From contig CAAGCB010000044.1 of assembly GCA_900768185.1 (NCBI GenBank), forward strand, positions 62,001 to 126,000: DNA of 64,000 nucleotides. The letters are read 5' to 3'. The translations under genes were made by a program, and so were the position numbers. A model generated the notes under the pieces. It saw nothing but the letters and a program-made list of their open reading frames with translations, did no database searches and was not told where the DNA came from. Source of the stretch: Alphaproteobacteria bacterium (GTDB lineage Bacteria; Pseudomonadota; Alphaproteobacteria; CAAGCB01; CAG-977). Below are positions 25,853 through 33,033 of this stretch, in pieces (position 1 is the stretch's first letter; every line of letters starts with the position of its first letter).

Positions 25853-26293
25853 TTACAGTACCTGATTAAAGGAAATCGCCGCGGGATTGCCGACATCGTT
25901 TTCCATGTTGCCTTGTTTTGTGTACAACGGCGTTCGGGCGTGCGTTTGTTCCTGAACGTCCTGCACGATGGCGTTCAGCAGGCGGTTGGTCGCTTCGATG
26001 TTGATTTTCAGCAATCGCGCGTTTTCCGTTGTCAAGTCGCCCAGCGTGACGGACGCTTTGCGCAACACGCGCTTTTGCCGTTCGGGCAGGGCTTTGATGA
26101 TGTCGGCGTGTTTGGCGAAGTAGGCGAAAGATTCCGCGTATGCCGCCGCCAGTTTCGATTTTTGGTCGGTCAGGTTTTTGCATTCGCTTTGCCGTTGGTT
26201 TTTCAGCAAAGTGTTTTCTTTTTTCAGAACGCCGCACAGATCGCTCATCAGCGACAGCATGCGGGTCAGTTTGTTTTCAGCCGTTGTCGTCAT
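25853..26293 (-). CDS. flgN: FlgN-like flagellar export chaperone
   Basis: A 146-aa, almost fully helical protein without signal peptide. The first 110 residues are an antiparallel coiled-coil (SLMSDLCGVLKKENTLLKN... ALPERQKRVLRKASVTLGDLTTENARLL), matching the FlgN fold, and a flexible tail follows. FlgN binds the C-termini of FlgK and FlgL and delivers them to the export gate. Sequence identity within this family is low, so the call rests on length, helical pattern and position between flgJ and flgK, where alphaproteobacteria often carry it. Confidence 0.75.
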   Translation of the reverse strand: MTTTAENKLTRMLSLMSDLCGVLKKENTLLKNQRQSECKNLTDQKSKLAAAYAESFAYFAKHADIIKALPERQKRVLRKASVTLGDLTTENARLLKINIEATNRLLNAIVQDVQEQTHARTPLYTKQGNMENDVGNPAAISFNQVL

Positions 26294-26296
26294 GGT

Positions 26297-26656
26297 TCAG
26301 GCTCCTTGCGTTTGCGCGGTTGAAGAAAGGGCGGCGGCGTCCGATTCCTGCTGACGCAGGATTTGCGTCATCATCTGGTCGGTCAGCCCGATTCCGCCCG
26401 ATTTGGCGGTCATTTTTCCGTATTCGTCAATCATCATGGAACGAAAGATTTTTTCCGCGTTGCCGCCGCCGAACGTGTCGTTCACGGGAACCGTCGCGTA
26501 CATCTGTTCGAACATCTGCGAAATGAAGAACGCTTCAAAATCCTGCACGGCGGCGCGCGTTTTTTCGATGTCGAGCCCTTTCCCGATTTTCGGGGCGGCT
26601 GTTTGCGGTTTCGACGCGGAAACAAAATCCGCGGTTGAAGATATCGTCGCTGTCAT
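26297..26656 (-). CDS. flgJ: Rod-binding protein FlgJ, N-terminal domain only
   Basis: A 119-aa protein equivalent to the rod-capping domain of FlgJ: AAVQDFEAFFISQMFEQMY, FRSMMIDEYGKMTAKSGGIGLTDQMMTQIL. The muramidase domain of enterobacterial FlgJ is absent, as is usual in Alphaproteobacteria, where a separate enzyme opens the wall. I chose ATG 26656, whose first base is the last base of the flgI stop (TGATG), with GAGGTG upstream; a GTG at 26659 is in frame. It acts in the periplasm during rod assembly. The coupling to flgI suggests matched synthesis. Confidence 0.88.
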   Translation of the reverse strand: MTATISSTADFVSASKPQTAAPKIGKGLDIEKTRAAVQDFEAFFISQMFEQMYATVPVNDTFGGGNAEKIFRSMMIDEYGKMTAKSGGIGLTDQMMTQILRQQESDAAALSSTAQTQGA

Positions 26657-27786
26657 CACATCACCTCGATTTCGGCTTGCAAAGCGCCGGCGGCTTTGAC
26701 GGCTTGTAAAATACTGATCATGTCGCGGGGACCGACGCCCAGCGCGTTCAGCCCGTCGACCAATTCCTGCAGGGACACGCCCGTTTTCAAAATGTTCAGG
26801 CGGTTTTCCGATTGTTCGTCGACCTGAATGTCCGTTCTGGGAACCGTCACCGTTTCCCCCGTCGTCGAAAACGGCGCGGGTTGGGACACTTGCGGCGTTT
26901 CCGTAACCCGAATCGTCAGGTTGCCTTGCGCGATCGCGATCGGATTGATGCGGACGTTTTCGCCGATGACGACGATGCCCGATTTTTCGTCAATGACGAC
27001 TTTCGCCATCTGGTCGGGCTGAATGCGCAGCTGCTCAATGTCGGTCAGCGTTTTGATCAGATCGTCGCGTCCGGCGGTCGCCAGATCCAGCGCCACCGTG
27101 CCGGAATCGATCGTTTTCGCCGCCAGAACGCCCAGATAGGAATTGATCGCGTCCGCGATGCGCGCCGCCGTCGTGAAATCGGGATTTCGCAACGCCAGCT
27201 TGATGTTTTTCTGATTGGCGAAATCGAACAAGATTTCACGTTCGATGATGCCGCCGTTCGCGATTCTGCCCGATGTCGGCACGCCCTTGACGACGCTTTG
27301 CGCGTCGCCCTGCGCCGAAAATCCGGCAATGGCGACCTGTCCCTGCGCGATGGCGTACACTTCGCCGTCCGCGCCCAGCATAGGCGTCACCAGCAAAACG
27401 CCGCCCTGCAAACTTTTCGCGTCGCCCAGCGCGCTGATGGAAACGTCAATGCGCGTTCCCTGTCTGGCAAAGGCGGGCAAACTGCCCGTCACCATGACGG
27501 CGGCGACGTTTTTGGTTTTGATTTTTCCGTCGCGGGTGTTGACCCCCAGACGTTCCAGCATGCCGATCAAGCTTTCTTCCGTAAAAGCCATGGACGAAAT
27601 GCTGTCGCCCGTTCCGTTCAGCCCGACGACCAATCCGTACCCGATCAGATAGTTTTCCCGCACGCCTTCAATGTCGGAAATGTCCTTGATGCGCGAAGCG
27701 GCGCAAACGCCGTTTGACGAAAACGCCCAGAAAACAGCCGCTAAAACGCATGCGGTTTTTTTGATGTTTTTCAGCAGGTTTTTCAT
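26656..27786 (-). CDS. flgI: Flagellar P-ring protein precursor
   Basis: Periplasmic ring subunit around the flagellar rod. The 376-aa precursor has a Sec signal peptide (Lys-rich start, hydrophobic core about residues 12-28, cleavage near VCAAS). Family motifs are RIKDISDIEGVRENYLIGYGLVVGLNGTGDS just after the signal, VMVTGSLPAFARQGTRIDVSISALGDAKSLQGGVLLVTP, and the C-terminal LQELVDGLNALGVGPRDMISILQAVKAAGALQAEIEVM. I chose ATG 27786 behind AAGGAGC; an upstream in-frame extension to 27930 has no ribosome site. First gene of the operon flgI-flgJ-flgN-flgK-flgL, expressed from a sigma-54-type promoter. Confidence 0.95.
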   Translation of the reverse strand: MKNLLKNIKKTACVLAAVFWAFSSNGVCAASRIKDISDIEGVRENYLIGYGLVVGLNGTGDSISSMAFTEESLIGMLERLGVNTRDGKIKTKNVAAVMVTGSLPAFARQGTRIDVSISALGDAKSLQGGVLLVTPMLGADGEVYAIAQGQVAIAGFSAQGDAQSVVKGVPTSGRIANGGIIEREILFDFANQKNIKLALRNPDFTTAARIADAINSYLGVLAAKTIDSGTVALDLATAGRDDLIKTLTDIEQLRIQPDQMAKVVIDEKSGIVVIGENVRINPIAIAQGNLTIRVTETPQVSQPAPFSTTGETVTVPRTDIQVDEQSENRLNILKTGVSLQELVDGLNALGVGPRDMISILQAVKAAGALQAEIEVM

Positions 27787-27833
27787 GTTCGCTCCTTTGA
27801 ATCCGGTTGCGGGATAAAATTCCGGTTTTAAAT

Positions 27834-27850
27834 ATGCAAAAATCGTGCCG
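27834..27850 (-). promoter_or_regulatory. Sigma-54 promoter of the flgI operon
   Basis: Minus strand CGGCACGATTTTTGCAT: GG and GC exactly 10 nt apart and matching the -24/-12 consensus (TGGCACG-N4-TTGCW) at all but the first base. Predicted start near 27824, 38 bp before the flgI ATG. Confidence 0.75.
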
Positions 27851-27942
27851 TTTTTGTTTTCTGGTAAAAGCGGGCTTTTTTTGATAAAGAAGAAAACAAC
27901 GGTAGGCAAAAATTGCCGATTTTTAAACATGGCGGATTCCTA

Positions 27943-27948
27943 TATAAT
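27943..27948 (+). promoter_or_regulatory. Possible -10 box of fliX with a GANTC site in the spacer
   Basis: Perfect TATAAT 30 bp before the fliX start, no convincing -35. GATTC at 27935-27939 is a CcrM methylation site just upstream, a pattern seen in cell-cycle promoters of Alphaproteobacteria. Confidence 0.4.
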
Positions 27949-27977
27949 GATCGCGTCAGGTTTGAAGGAGGAACGTC

Positions 27978-28415
27978 ATGATTATGAAAATCGCTTCGTC
28001 GGGCGGCGCAAAGCCCGTCGAAAACACGAAAAAATCAACCAAGACGGCGTCGTCGGGCGGCGTGTTTTCGGCTTATTTGTCGGAAACGGATGATGGCGCC
28101 GCGCCGAACGTCGGGGCGCCCGCGGGCGTCGGCGGAATCGAGGCGCTTTTGATGGCGCAGGCGGTCGGCGATGCGACGGGCGACGACGGCAGGAAACGGC
28201 GGGCGGCGGCGCGCGGCAACGATATTTTGGACAGGCTGGAGGATTTGCGCGCGGAGATTCTGACGGGATCCGTCCCCAAATCGAAACTGATCGAATTGGC
28301 GCAGATGTTGCGCGACAAACGCGAAACCGGATTGGACGACGGATTGAACGCGATTTTGGACGACATCGAATTGCGCGCCGAGATTGAATTGGCGAAATTG
28401 TCACAGGGTGTTTGA
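27978..28415 (+). CDS. fliX: Flagellar assembly regulator FliX
   Basis: A 145-aa regulator restricted to Alphaproteobacteria. In Caulobacter FliX links completion of the early basal body to activation of the sigma-54 activator FlbD. The N-terminal half is low-complexity; the conserved part is residues about 70-145: RRAAARGNDILDRLEDLRAEILTG, then ILDDIELRAEIELAKL at the end, the most conserved FliX block. GGAGG (27967-27971) is 6 nt before ATG 27978. It diverges from the flgI operon, whose promoter is sigma-54 type, so regulator and target sit side by side. The activator FlbD is not in the window. Confidence 0.88.
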   Translation: MIMKIASSGGAKPVENTKKSTKTASSGGVFSAYLSETDDGAAPNVGAPAGVGGIEALLMAQAVGDATGDDGRKRRAAARGNDILDRLEDLRAEILTGSVPKSKLIELAQMLRDKRETGLDDGLNAILDDIELRAEIELAKLSQGV

Positions 28416-28473
28416 TTTTTCGCGTCGTTTGGTGTACAACAAATGCGGTTTATTTTTTTTAGGGGACTTCATA

Positions 28474-28893
28474 ATGGGAACAGAACTGCCAAAGGATTAC
28501 AGACCGTCAGCCGACGAACCGTTTATGAACGACATGCAGAAAGAGTATTTTCGCCGCAAACTGATTGCTTGGCGCGAGGAATTGCTGCATGATTCCGAAG
28601 AAACGCTGGACAACCTGAAACAGGGCGGCATGACCGTCCCCGACATATCGGATCGCGCTTCCGCCGAGGCGGACAAGGCTTTGGAACTGCGTACCCGCGA
28701 CAGAATGCGCAAGGTTATTTCCAAAATCGACGCCGCGCTGGAAAAAATCGAGGACGGCACTTACGGCTATTGCGAAGAAACGGGGGAACCCATCGGACTG
28801 GAACGTCTGATCGCGCGTCCGATCGCCACGCTGTCGATCGAGGCGCAGGAACGCCACGAACGCATGGAAAAAACATACAACGACGACGATTGA
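28474..28893 (+). CDS. dksA: RNA polymerase-binding transcription factor DksA
   Basis: Binds the secondary channel of RNA polymerase and works with ppGpp to adjust rRNA and amino-acid gene transcription. The 139-aa protein has the coiled-coil with the acidic tip (about residues 20-85; DISDRASAEADKALELR holds the tip acids) and the globular C-terminus YGYCEETGEPIGLERLIARPIATLSIEAQERHERME. Only one cysteine of the zinc site remains, the usual form in Alphaproteobacteria, so the fold does not need zinc. ATG 28474 follows AGGGGAC; longer in-frame starts would run into fliX. Confidence 0.93.
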   Translation: MGTELPKDYRPSADEPFMNDMQKEYFRRKLIAWREELLHDSEETLDNLKQGGMTVPDISDRASAEADKALELRTRDRMRKVISKIDAALEKIEDGTYGYCEETGEPIGLERLIARPIATLSIEAQERHERMEKTYNDDD

Positions 28894-28915
28894 AAGCCTT
28901 TCGCCGCGCAACAAT

Positions 28916-28943
28916 AAAGGCGGGTCGCGCAGATCCGCCTTTG
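28916..28943 (+). terminator. Terminator-like hairpin after dksA
   Basis: AAAGGCGG (28916-28923) pairs with CCGCCTTT (28935-28942); the T-tract is short. Confidence 0.55.
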
Positions 28944-28967
28944 ATGTCTTGAAAAAGGATTTGTTTA

Positions 28968-29543
28968 TTGACTGAAATCATACTCGCTTCCGCGTCCCCG
29001 CGCCGTTTGGCGCTGTTAAAACAGATCGGCGTCGCGCCCGACGAGGTTCTGCCCGCCGATATCGACGAAAACGTCCTGCCTCGTGAAACGCCGGCGCGCT
29101 ATGTTGCGCGCATGGCGCGGCAAAAGGCGGAAAAGGTCGCCTGCGCGAAAGGAGGCGACGCTTTCGTTTTGGCGGCGGATACGGCGGTTGCTTGCGGCAA
29201 CCGCATCTTGCCCAAAGCCGAAACCGAAAAACAGGCGCTGGAATGCCTGAATATGCTGTCGGGCAGACGCCATACGGTTTTCGGCGGCATCTGTCTGATT
29301 ACTCCTGACGGCAGGGCGCTGAGCCGCGTCGTCAGAACGGCGGTCGTTTTCGCCCGATTGAGCGACGCGCAAAAACGCGATTATCTGGACGGCGGCGAAT
29401 GGCGGGGCAAAGCGGGCGGTTACGCCATACAGGGCAAAGCCGCCGTGTTCGTGCGTCAGATCATGGGATCGTATTCGAACGTGGTCGGCTTGTCGCTGTA
29501 TGAAACGGCGAATTTGCTGAACGGCAACGGAGTTTTGATTTAG
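28968..29543 (+). CDS. maf: Maf-family nucleotide pyrophosphatase
   Basis: Hydrolyses non-canonical or pyrimidine nucleoside triphosphates to monophosphates (house-cleaning; septum-related in Bacillus). The 191-aa protein opens with the Maf signature ILASASPRRLALLKQIG (S-x-S-x-R-R), followed by catalytic DTAV near residue 70, SGRRHTVFGGICLI, and YLDGGEWRGKAGGYAIQG with the later conserved QG. The start is TTG 28968 after AAAAAGGA, 8 nt spacing. It is one base from the RNase G gene, and yacG follows: maf-rng-yacG is a recurring alphaproteobacterial operon. Confidence 0.93.
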   Translation: MTEIILASASPRRLALLKQIGVAPDEVLPADIDENVLPRETPARYVARMARQKAEKVACAKGGDAFVLAADTAVACGNRILPKAETEKQALECLNMLSGRRHTVFGGICLITPDGRALSRVVRTAVVFARLSDAQKRDYLDGGEWRGKAGGYAIQGKAAVFVRQIMGSYSNVVGLSLYETANLLNGNGVLI

Positions 29544-30803
29544 ATGCGGTTGGTGCACAGTTTTTCGCCGTTTGAAGAAATTTGCGTCGTTCTGGACGCG
29601 GACGACCATCCCGTCGCGGTTGCCGTCGATCGGGAAAACAGATTGCCCGTCGGTTCGATTTGTCTGGCGCGTGCGTGCAGATCCGTCGCCGCGGGGCGTT
29701 TTCTGGACGTGGGCGGCGGCATGACGGCTTTTTTGAACGCGCCGTCCTTTTTCATCAAACCCGACGGTTCCGTCTGCCGCGGCAAATTAAACGAGGGCGA
29801 TTTTCTGCTGGTGCAGATCAGTCGTCCCGCCGTCGACGGCAAAGAGGCGGAAGCCGATCCCCGCATATCCCTGTCGGGAAAAACGGTCGTGTTGACTCCC
29901 GCTCTGACCGAAAACAATTATTCGAAACGGTTGACCGCGCTGGCGATCAACCGGTTGCGCGAACATTTTCCCGAAACGGGCGTTTTGTTCAGAACCGCGG
30001 CGGCAAAGGCGGCGATCGACGATATTTCGGCTGAAATTTCTTTTTTGAAACAGCAGTGGAACACTTTGTTGAACCGCTCCAAAAAGCCGCAAATCCTGTC
30101 GCGCCCCGAACGCGGTGTATTCAAACTGGTTCGGGAATACGCGGACAGGCTGGGCGAAATCGTCACGGACGACGCGGAAACGGCGGCGATTCTGAAAAAA
30201 ACGTATTCAAACGTCGTTTTTGAAATCGGCGGCGTGTGGGAAAAGCAGGGCGTCGGCGAAGCGGTCGACGCGGCTTTAAACATTAAATCGCCTTTGCCTT
30301 CGGGCGGTTTTCTGATTACGGAACAAACCGCCGCGTGCGTGTGTTTCGATGTCAATTCGGGATCGGGAAACGCGATGAACGCGAACATTGAAGCCTGCGC
30401 CGAGATTCTGCGTCAGATTGATTTAAAAAATCTGGGCGGACAAATGGTCGTCGATTTCGCGGGCAGAAAGGAAAAACGCGTTTTGATCGACATGATGAAC
30501 CGTCTGAAACGCGACGATGTCTATATCGCGGGCTATTCGCCTTTGGGGTTGGTCGAATTGACGGTTGAAAAAAACAAACGGTCGCTGTTCGACGATTTTT
30601 GTTCTTCCGCCAACCGCGGCGCGGCGGATATCGCGCGGACGCTGTGGTTTGCGAACGCGACCGGATCGACGGTGACGGTCTGCGCCCCCGCGGCGGTCGT
30701 GTCGCGTTTGCGCCCGTATGTCGAACGGCTGAAAACGCGGCTGAACGCGGATATCGATTTTCAAACCGCCGACGCGGTGAAACTGGAAGGAATCGGACAA
30801 TGA
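29544..30803 (+). CDS. rng: Ribonuclease E/G family protein, short RNase G type
   Basis: Endoribonuclease of the RNase E/G family, 419 aa, shorter than RNase G (about 490) and far shorter than RNase E. An S1-like segment lies at about residues 35-110 (VGSICLARACRSVAAGRFLDVGGG...). The catalytic core has FDVNSGSGNAMN near 271 and MVVDFAGRKEKR near 303, which place the two metal-binding Asp residues. The Cys pair of the RNase E zinc-link is absent. It starts at ATG 29544, directly behind the maf stop, and its last 4 nt overlap yacG. Likely roles are 16S rRNA 5' maturation and mRNA decay. Confidence 0.88.
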   Translation: MRLVHSFSPFEEICVVLDADDHPVAVAVDRENRLPVGSICLARACRSVAAGRFLDVGGGMTAFLNAPSFFIKPDGSVCRGKLNEGDFLLVQISRPAVDGKEAEADPRISLSGKTVVLTPALTENNYSKRLTALAINRLREHFPETGVLFRTAAAKAAIDDISAEISFLKQQWNTLLNRSKKPQILSRPERGVFKLVREYADRLGEIVTDDAETAAILKKTYSNVVFEIGGVWEKQGVGEAVDAALNIKSPLPSGGFLITEQTAACVCFDVNSGSGNAMNANIEACAEILRQIDLKNLGGQMVVDFAGRKEKRVLIDMMNRLKRDDVYIAGYSPLGLVELTVEKNKRSLFDDFCSSANRGAADIARTLWFANATGSTVTVCAPAAVVSRLRPYVERLKTRLNADIDFQTADAVKLEGIGQ

Positions 30804-31000
30804 AAACGCCCAACGTGCTGAATCGCCCGTCGGATTTACCGGAATTGCAAACAAAATGCCCGATTTGCGGCAAGCCGTCGACCTTTCTTTACAAGCCGTT
30901 TTGTTCGAAACGGTGCGCCGATATCGATTTGAACCGCTGGTTGTCGGGCGTCTATACGTTCGAAACAGACGAGGAGGCGGAAACCGAAGAAAAAAATTAA
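30800..31000 (+). CDS. yacG: DNA gyrase inhibitor / zinc-binding protein YacG
   Basis: A 66-aa zinc protein. C-P-I-C-G-K near residue 20 and C-S-K-R-C-A-D-I-D-L-N-R-W-L near 35 form the four-Cys site and the conserved helix that define YacG. In E. coli it inhibits gyrase by binding GyrB. ATG 30800 overlaps the RNase G stop (ATGA), so translation is coupled. An acidic tail (ETDEEAETEEKN) ends the protein. Confidence 0.92.
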   Translation: MKTPNVLNRPSDLPELQTKCPICGKPSTFLYKPFCSKRCADIDLNRWLSGVYTFETDEEAETEEKN

Positions 31001-31032
31001 AAAGAGCTGGACAGCGTGTTCAGAATCGGTTA

Positions 31033-31038
31033 TATACT
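31033..31038 (+). promoter_or_regulatory. -10 box of tRNA-Phe
   Basis: TATACT 13 bp before the tRNA 5' end; a partial -35 (TGGACA, 31008-31013) is 19 bp upstream. Confidence 0.5.
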
Positions 31039-31051
31039 GTTTTTGTCAGGC

Positions 31052-31127
31052 GCCTGGGTAGCTCAGTCGGTAGAGCAGGGGACTGAAAATCCCCGTGTCG
31101 GCGGTTCGATTCCGTCCCCAGGCACCA
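31052..31127 (+). tRNA. tRNA-Phe (anticodon GAA)
   Basis: 76-nt cloverleaf with encoded CCA. Acceptor GCCTGGG/CCCAGGC, anticodon arm GGGGA/TCCCC around loop CTGAAAA (anticodon GAA), T-arm GGCGG-TTCGATT-CCGTC. It lies 51 bp behind yacG and is followed by a terminator. Confidence 0.97.
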
Positions 31128-31131
31128 TATT

Positions 31132-31158
31132 AAAAGCCGCGGTTTTTCGCGGCTTTTT
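31132..31158 (+). terminator. Terminator of tRNA-Phe
   Basis: Stem AAAAGCCGCG/CGCGGCTTTT (31132-31141 with 31148-31157), then T. Confidence 0.85.
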
Positions 31159-31194
31159 GTTGCTTGAAATAAAGATTTCCGTATCGGGAAAATA

Positions 31195-31941
31195 TCAATC
31201 GGGGCGTCGACCGTCCAACAAACGCACGGCGTCGACCAGTCCGGAAAATTCTTTGATTGTAACGTCGGGGCGTGCGGAAAAGTCGTGGTCGCCCTGATTC
31301 GATTTGAAAAACACCGTTTTTATGCCGACCGATTGCGCGCCGAACACGTCGCGATACAAATCGTTGCCGATGAAAACGGTTTCATCGGGGCGCGCGCCGA
31401 TCTGTTTCAACGCTTTTTTATACAGACGCGGATCGGGTTTGCGGTATCCGAAATCGCCCGAAACGATAATCGGGTCGAAAAATTTTGTCAGTCCGACGGC
31501 GTGCAATTCGGGATACGCCCATGCCGTCTGTCCGTCGGAAACGGCGGCAAGGCGGTATTTCTTTTTCAGCTTTTTCAGCGTTTCTTTGACGCCGGAATAC
31601 AATTCCAGCCGTTCCAGCGTCGCGGCGCGAAAAACTTCCGCGGTCAACAGTCCCAGCAACTTTCTTTTTTTCTTGGGCAGAGAACGGGTGTAGCTTGTCG
31701 CGTTGTCGTCAATGATGTTGTCGAACAGGCGCGCGGCGTCAAATTCGGGGTGTTTTTCGCCGCTGTCAAGACGCTGACGGCGGTTTTCGTCGTAATACAA
31801 ATCGCGCAACCGATCGGGGGCGAGCATCACGCCCTGATAGATCAAAAAACTCGCGACGGTGCGCCAGACGGCATCGTCTTCTTCGTTTGTCCGGATATTT
31901 GTCAGCGTGCCGTTGATATCGAAAATCAGCGCGCGAATCAT
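31195..31941 (-). CDS. HAD-superfamily hydrolase with Asn in the DxD motif
   Basis: A 248-aa HAD hydrolase. Motif I is FDINGTL at residues 7-13: the nucleophile Asp8 is present, but the second Asp, which protonates the leaving group, is Asn. Motif II Ser is in AAVSDGQT near 135, motif III Lys in YRKPDPRLYKKAL near 169, and motif IV in FIGNDLYRDVFGAQSVG near 192. A helical cap lies between motifs I and II. Its ATG overlaps the stop of the upstream kinase-like gene by 4 nt, so the pair is co-translated and may act on the same small metabolite in opposite directions. Substrate unknown. Confidence 0.8.
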   Translation of the reverse strand: MIRALIFDINGTLTNIRTNEEDDAVWRTVASFLIYQGVMLAPDRLRDLYYDENRRQRLDSGEKHPEFDAARLFDNIIDDNATSYTRSLPKKKRKLLGLLTAEVFRAATLERLELYSGVKETLKKLKKKYRLAAVSDGQTAWAYPELHAVGLTKFFDPIIVSGDFGYRKPDPRLYKKALKQIGARPDETVFIGNDLYRDVFGAQSVGIKTVFFKSNQGDHDFSARPDVTIKEFSGLVDAVRLLDGRRPD

Positions 31942-32948
31942 ACAGCCCCCTCTTTAAAACATTCCTCGGCTTCGAACACCAGACGGCGGCGATAGTCGCG
32001 GTCGATCCAGAAATTGCGCGCGATTCTCAGCAAAGTCGTCCCCATATAGAACGGAACGCGTTTCGTGATGGAATCGAACGCGGCGTCCGCATCGGGAAAA
32101 TGCGAAGCGTATTCGCGTAAAAAGTGGCTGATGAACGGTTCGGCGGCAAATTCATCTCCGGCGTTCATGGAAAAGAAATGTTTCAGTTCGCCCGCCATGC
32201 GTCCGATGTCAAAGACGCGGTCGGCGTTGGCGCATCTTTCCAAATCAAAGGTCTTCAGCGAATCGAATGAAAAAATGAAGTTGTCCGGCGTTGCGTCGCC
32301 GTGTACCAGAACGGGGCAGTCAGACCACATTTCGGGGCGTTCGCGCCATTGGTCGCTTAGACGGCGGAACATTTCGGTTTCCCCGTCGTTCAGCAGCGGG
32401 GCGCATTGCGCGATCACCTGATCGGTATAGGCGCAAAAGCCGTCGAAATCGACGCGTTCGCTTCCGATCGCCGTGCGGTTGTGCAGTTCGGCGAAGAAAT
32501 ACGCCAGCAGTCCCAAGCAGTCGTACAACGTTTCGTCGTCGTGTTCGACAACGGCGCGCGATATAATCGAACTGAACAGTTCGCCGTCGCAAAACTCCAC
32601 GGTCAACAAATCGCCCAGATCGTGATTGCGTCCCAAAGGTTTGGCGACATACAGGGGAGGTTGGTCGAAACCGTAGCCGCGCACTTCCTCCAGTCTGCCG
32701 TATTCGCGTTCCAGACGGCGTTCGGCGTTTTCCGGATTTTCTTCGCGTTCAGAAAAAAAGTATTTGCCGATGATTTTCGCGCCGGTCGTTTCTTCTTCGT
32801 ACAAATAGACGGCGTTCGACGCGTTCAGACGAAAGACCTTGTAGGCGGGATCGTCGCAAAAATCGGCGATTTGCGGCTGAATATCGTATTTCAGGTATTC
32901 AAACAGCGGATCGTTCGTCCGCACATAGCCCAAATATTCTTTCGCCAT
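31938..32948 (-). CDS. Aminoglycoside/choline phosphotransferase-like kinase
   Basis: A 336-aa cytoplasmic kinase-like protein of the APH/choline kinase fold. Brenner's motif is LVHGDATPDNFIFSFD near residue 222, with catalytic Asp in HGD and Asn in the next turn; the following FDLERCANADRVFDIGRMAGE supplies the metal-binding Asp. The N-lobe has a Lys in AKIIGKYFF near 60. I chose ATG 32948 behind AAAGGGGAC rather than an upstream in-frame ATG without ribosome site. Such kinases phosphorylate sugars, choline or antibiotics; nothing here indicates resistance. Operon partner: the HAD phosphatase. Confidence 0.78.
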   Translation of the reverse strand: MAKEYLGYVRTNDPLFEYLKYDIQPQIADFCDDPAYKVFRLNASNAVYLYEEETTGAKIIGKYFFSEREENPENAERRLEREYGRLEEVRGYGFDQPPLYVAKPLGRNHDLGDLLTVEFCDGELFSSIISRAVVEHDDETLYDCLGLLAYFFAELHNRTAIGSERVDFDGFCAYTDQVIAQCAPLLNDGETEMFRRLSDQWRERPEMWSDCPVLVHGDATPDNFIFSFDSLKTFDLERCANADRVFDIGRMAGELKHFFSMNAGDEFAAEPFISHFLREYASHFPDADAAFDSITKRVPFYMGTTLLRIARNFWIDRDYRRRLVFEAEECFKEGAV

Positions 32949-33033
32949 TCGATGTCCCCTTTCGTTCAAGCCAAAACGGCGGCGGCAAGCCTTGCGCCCC
33001 CGCCGACAAAGATAGCCCAAAAAGCCGTCATGT

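Noticed and set aside
27911..27930. GG/GC-containing palindrome GGCAAAAATTGCC as a second sigma-54 site
   Set aside because: The GG-GC spacing is 8-9 nt, not 10; only the site at 27834-27850 fits.
31016..31297. Open frame covering tRNA-Phe and its terminator
   Set aside because: Overlaps a certain tRNA; protein sequence is a translation of tRNA arms.
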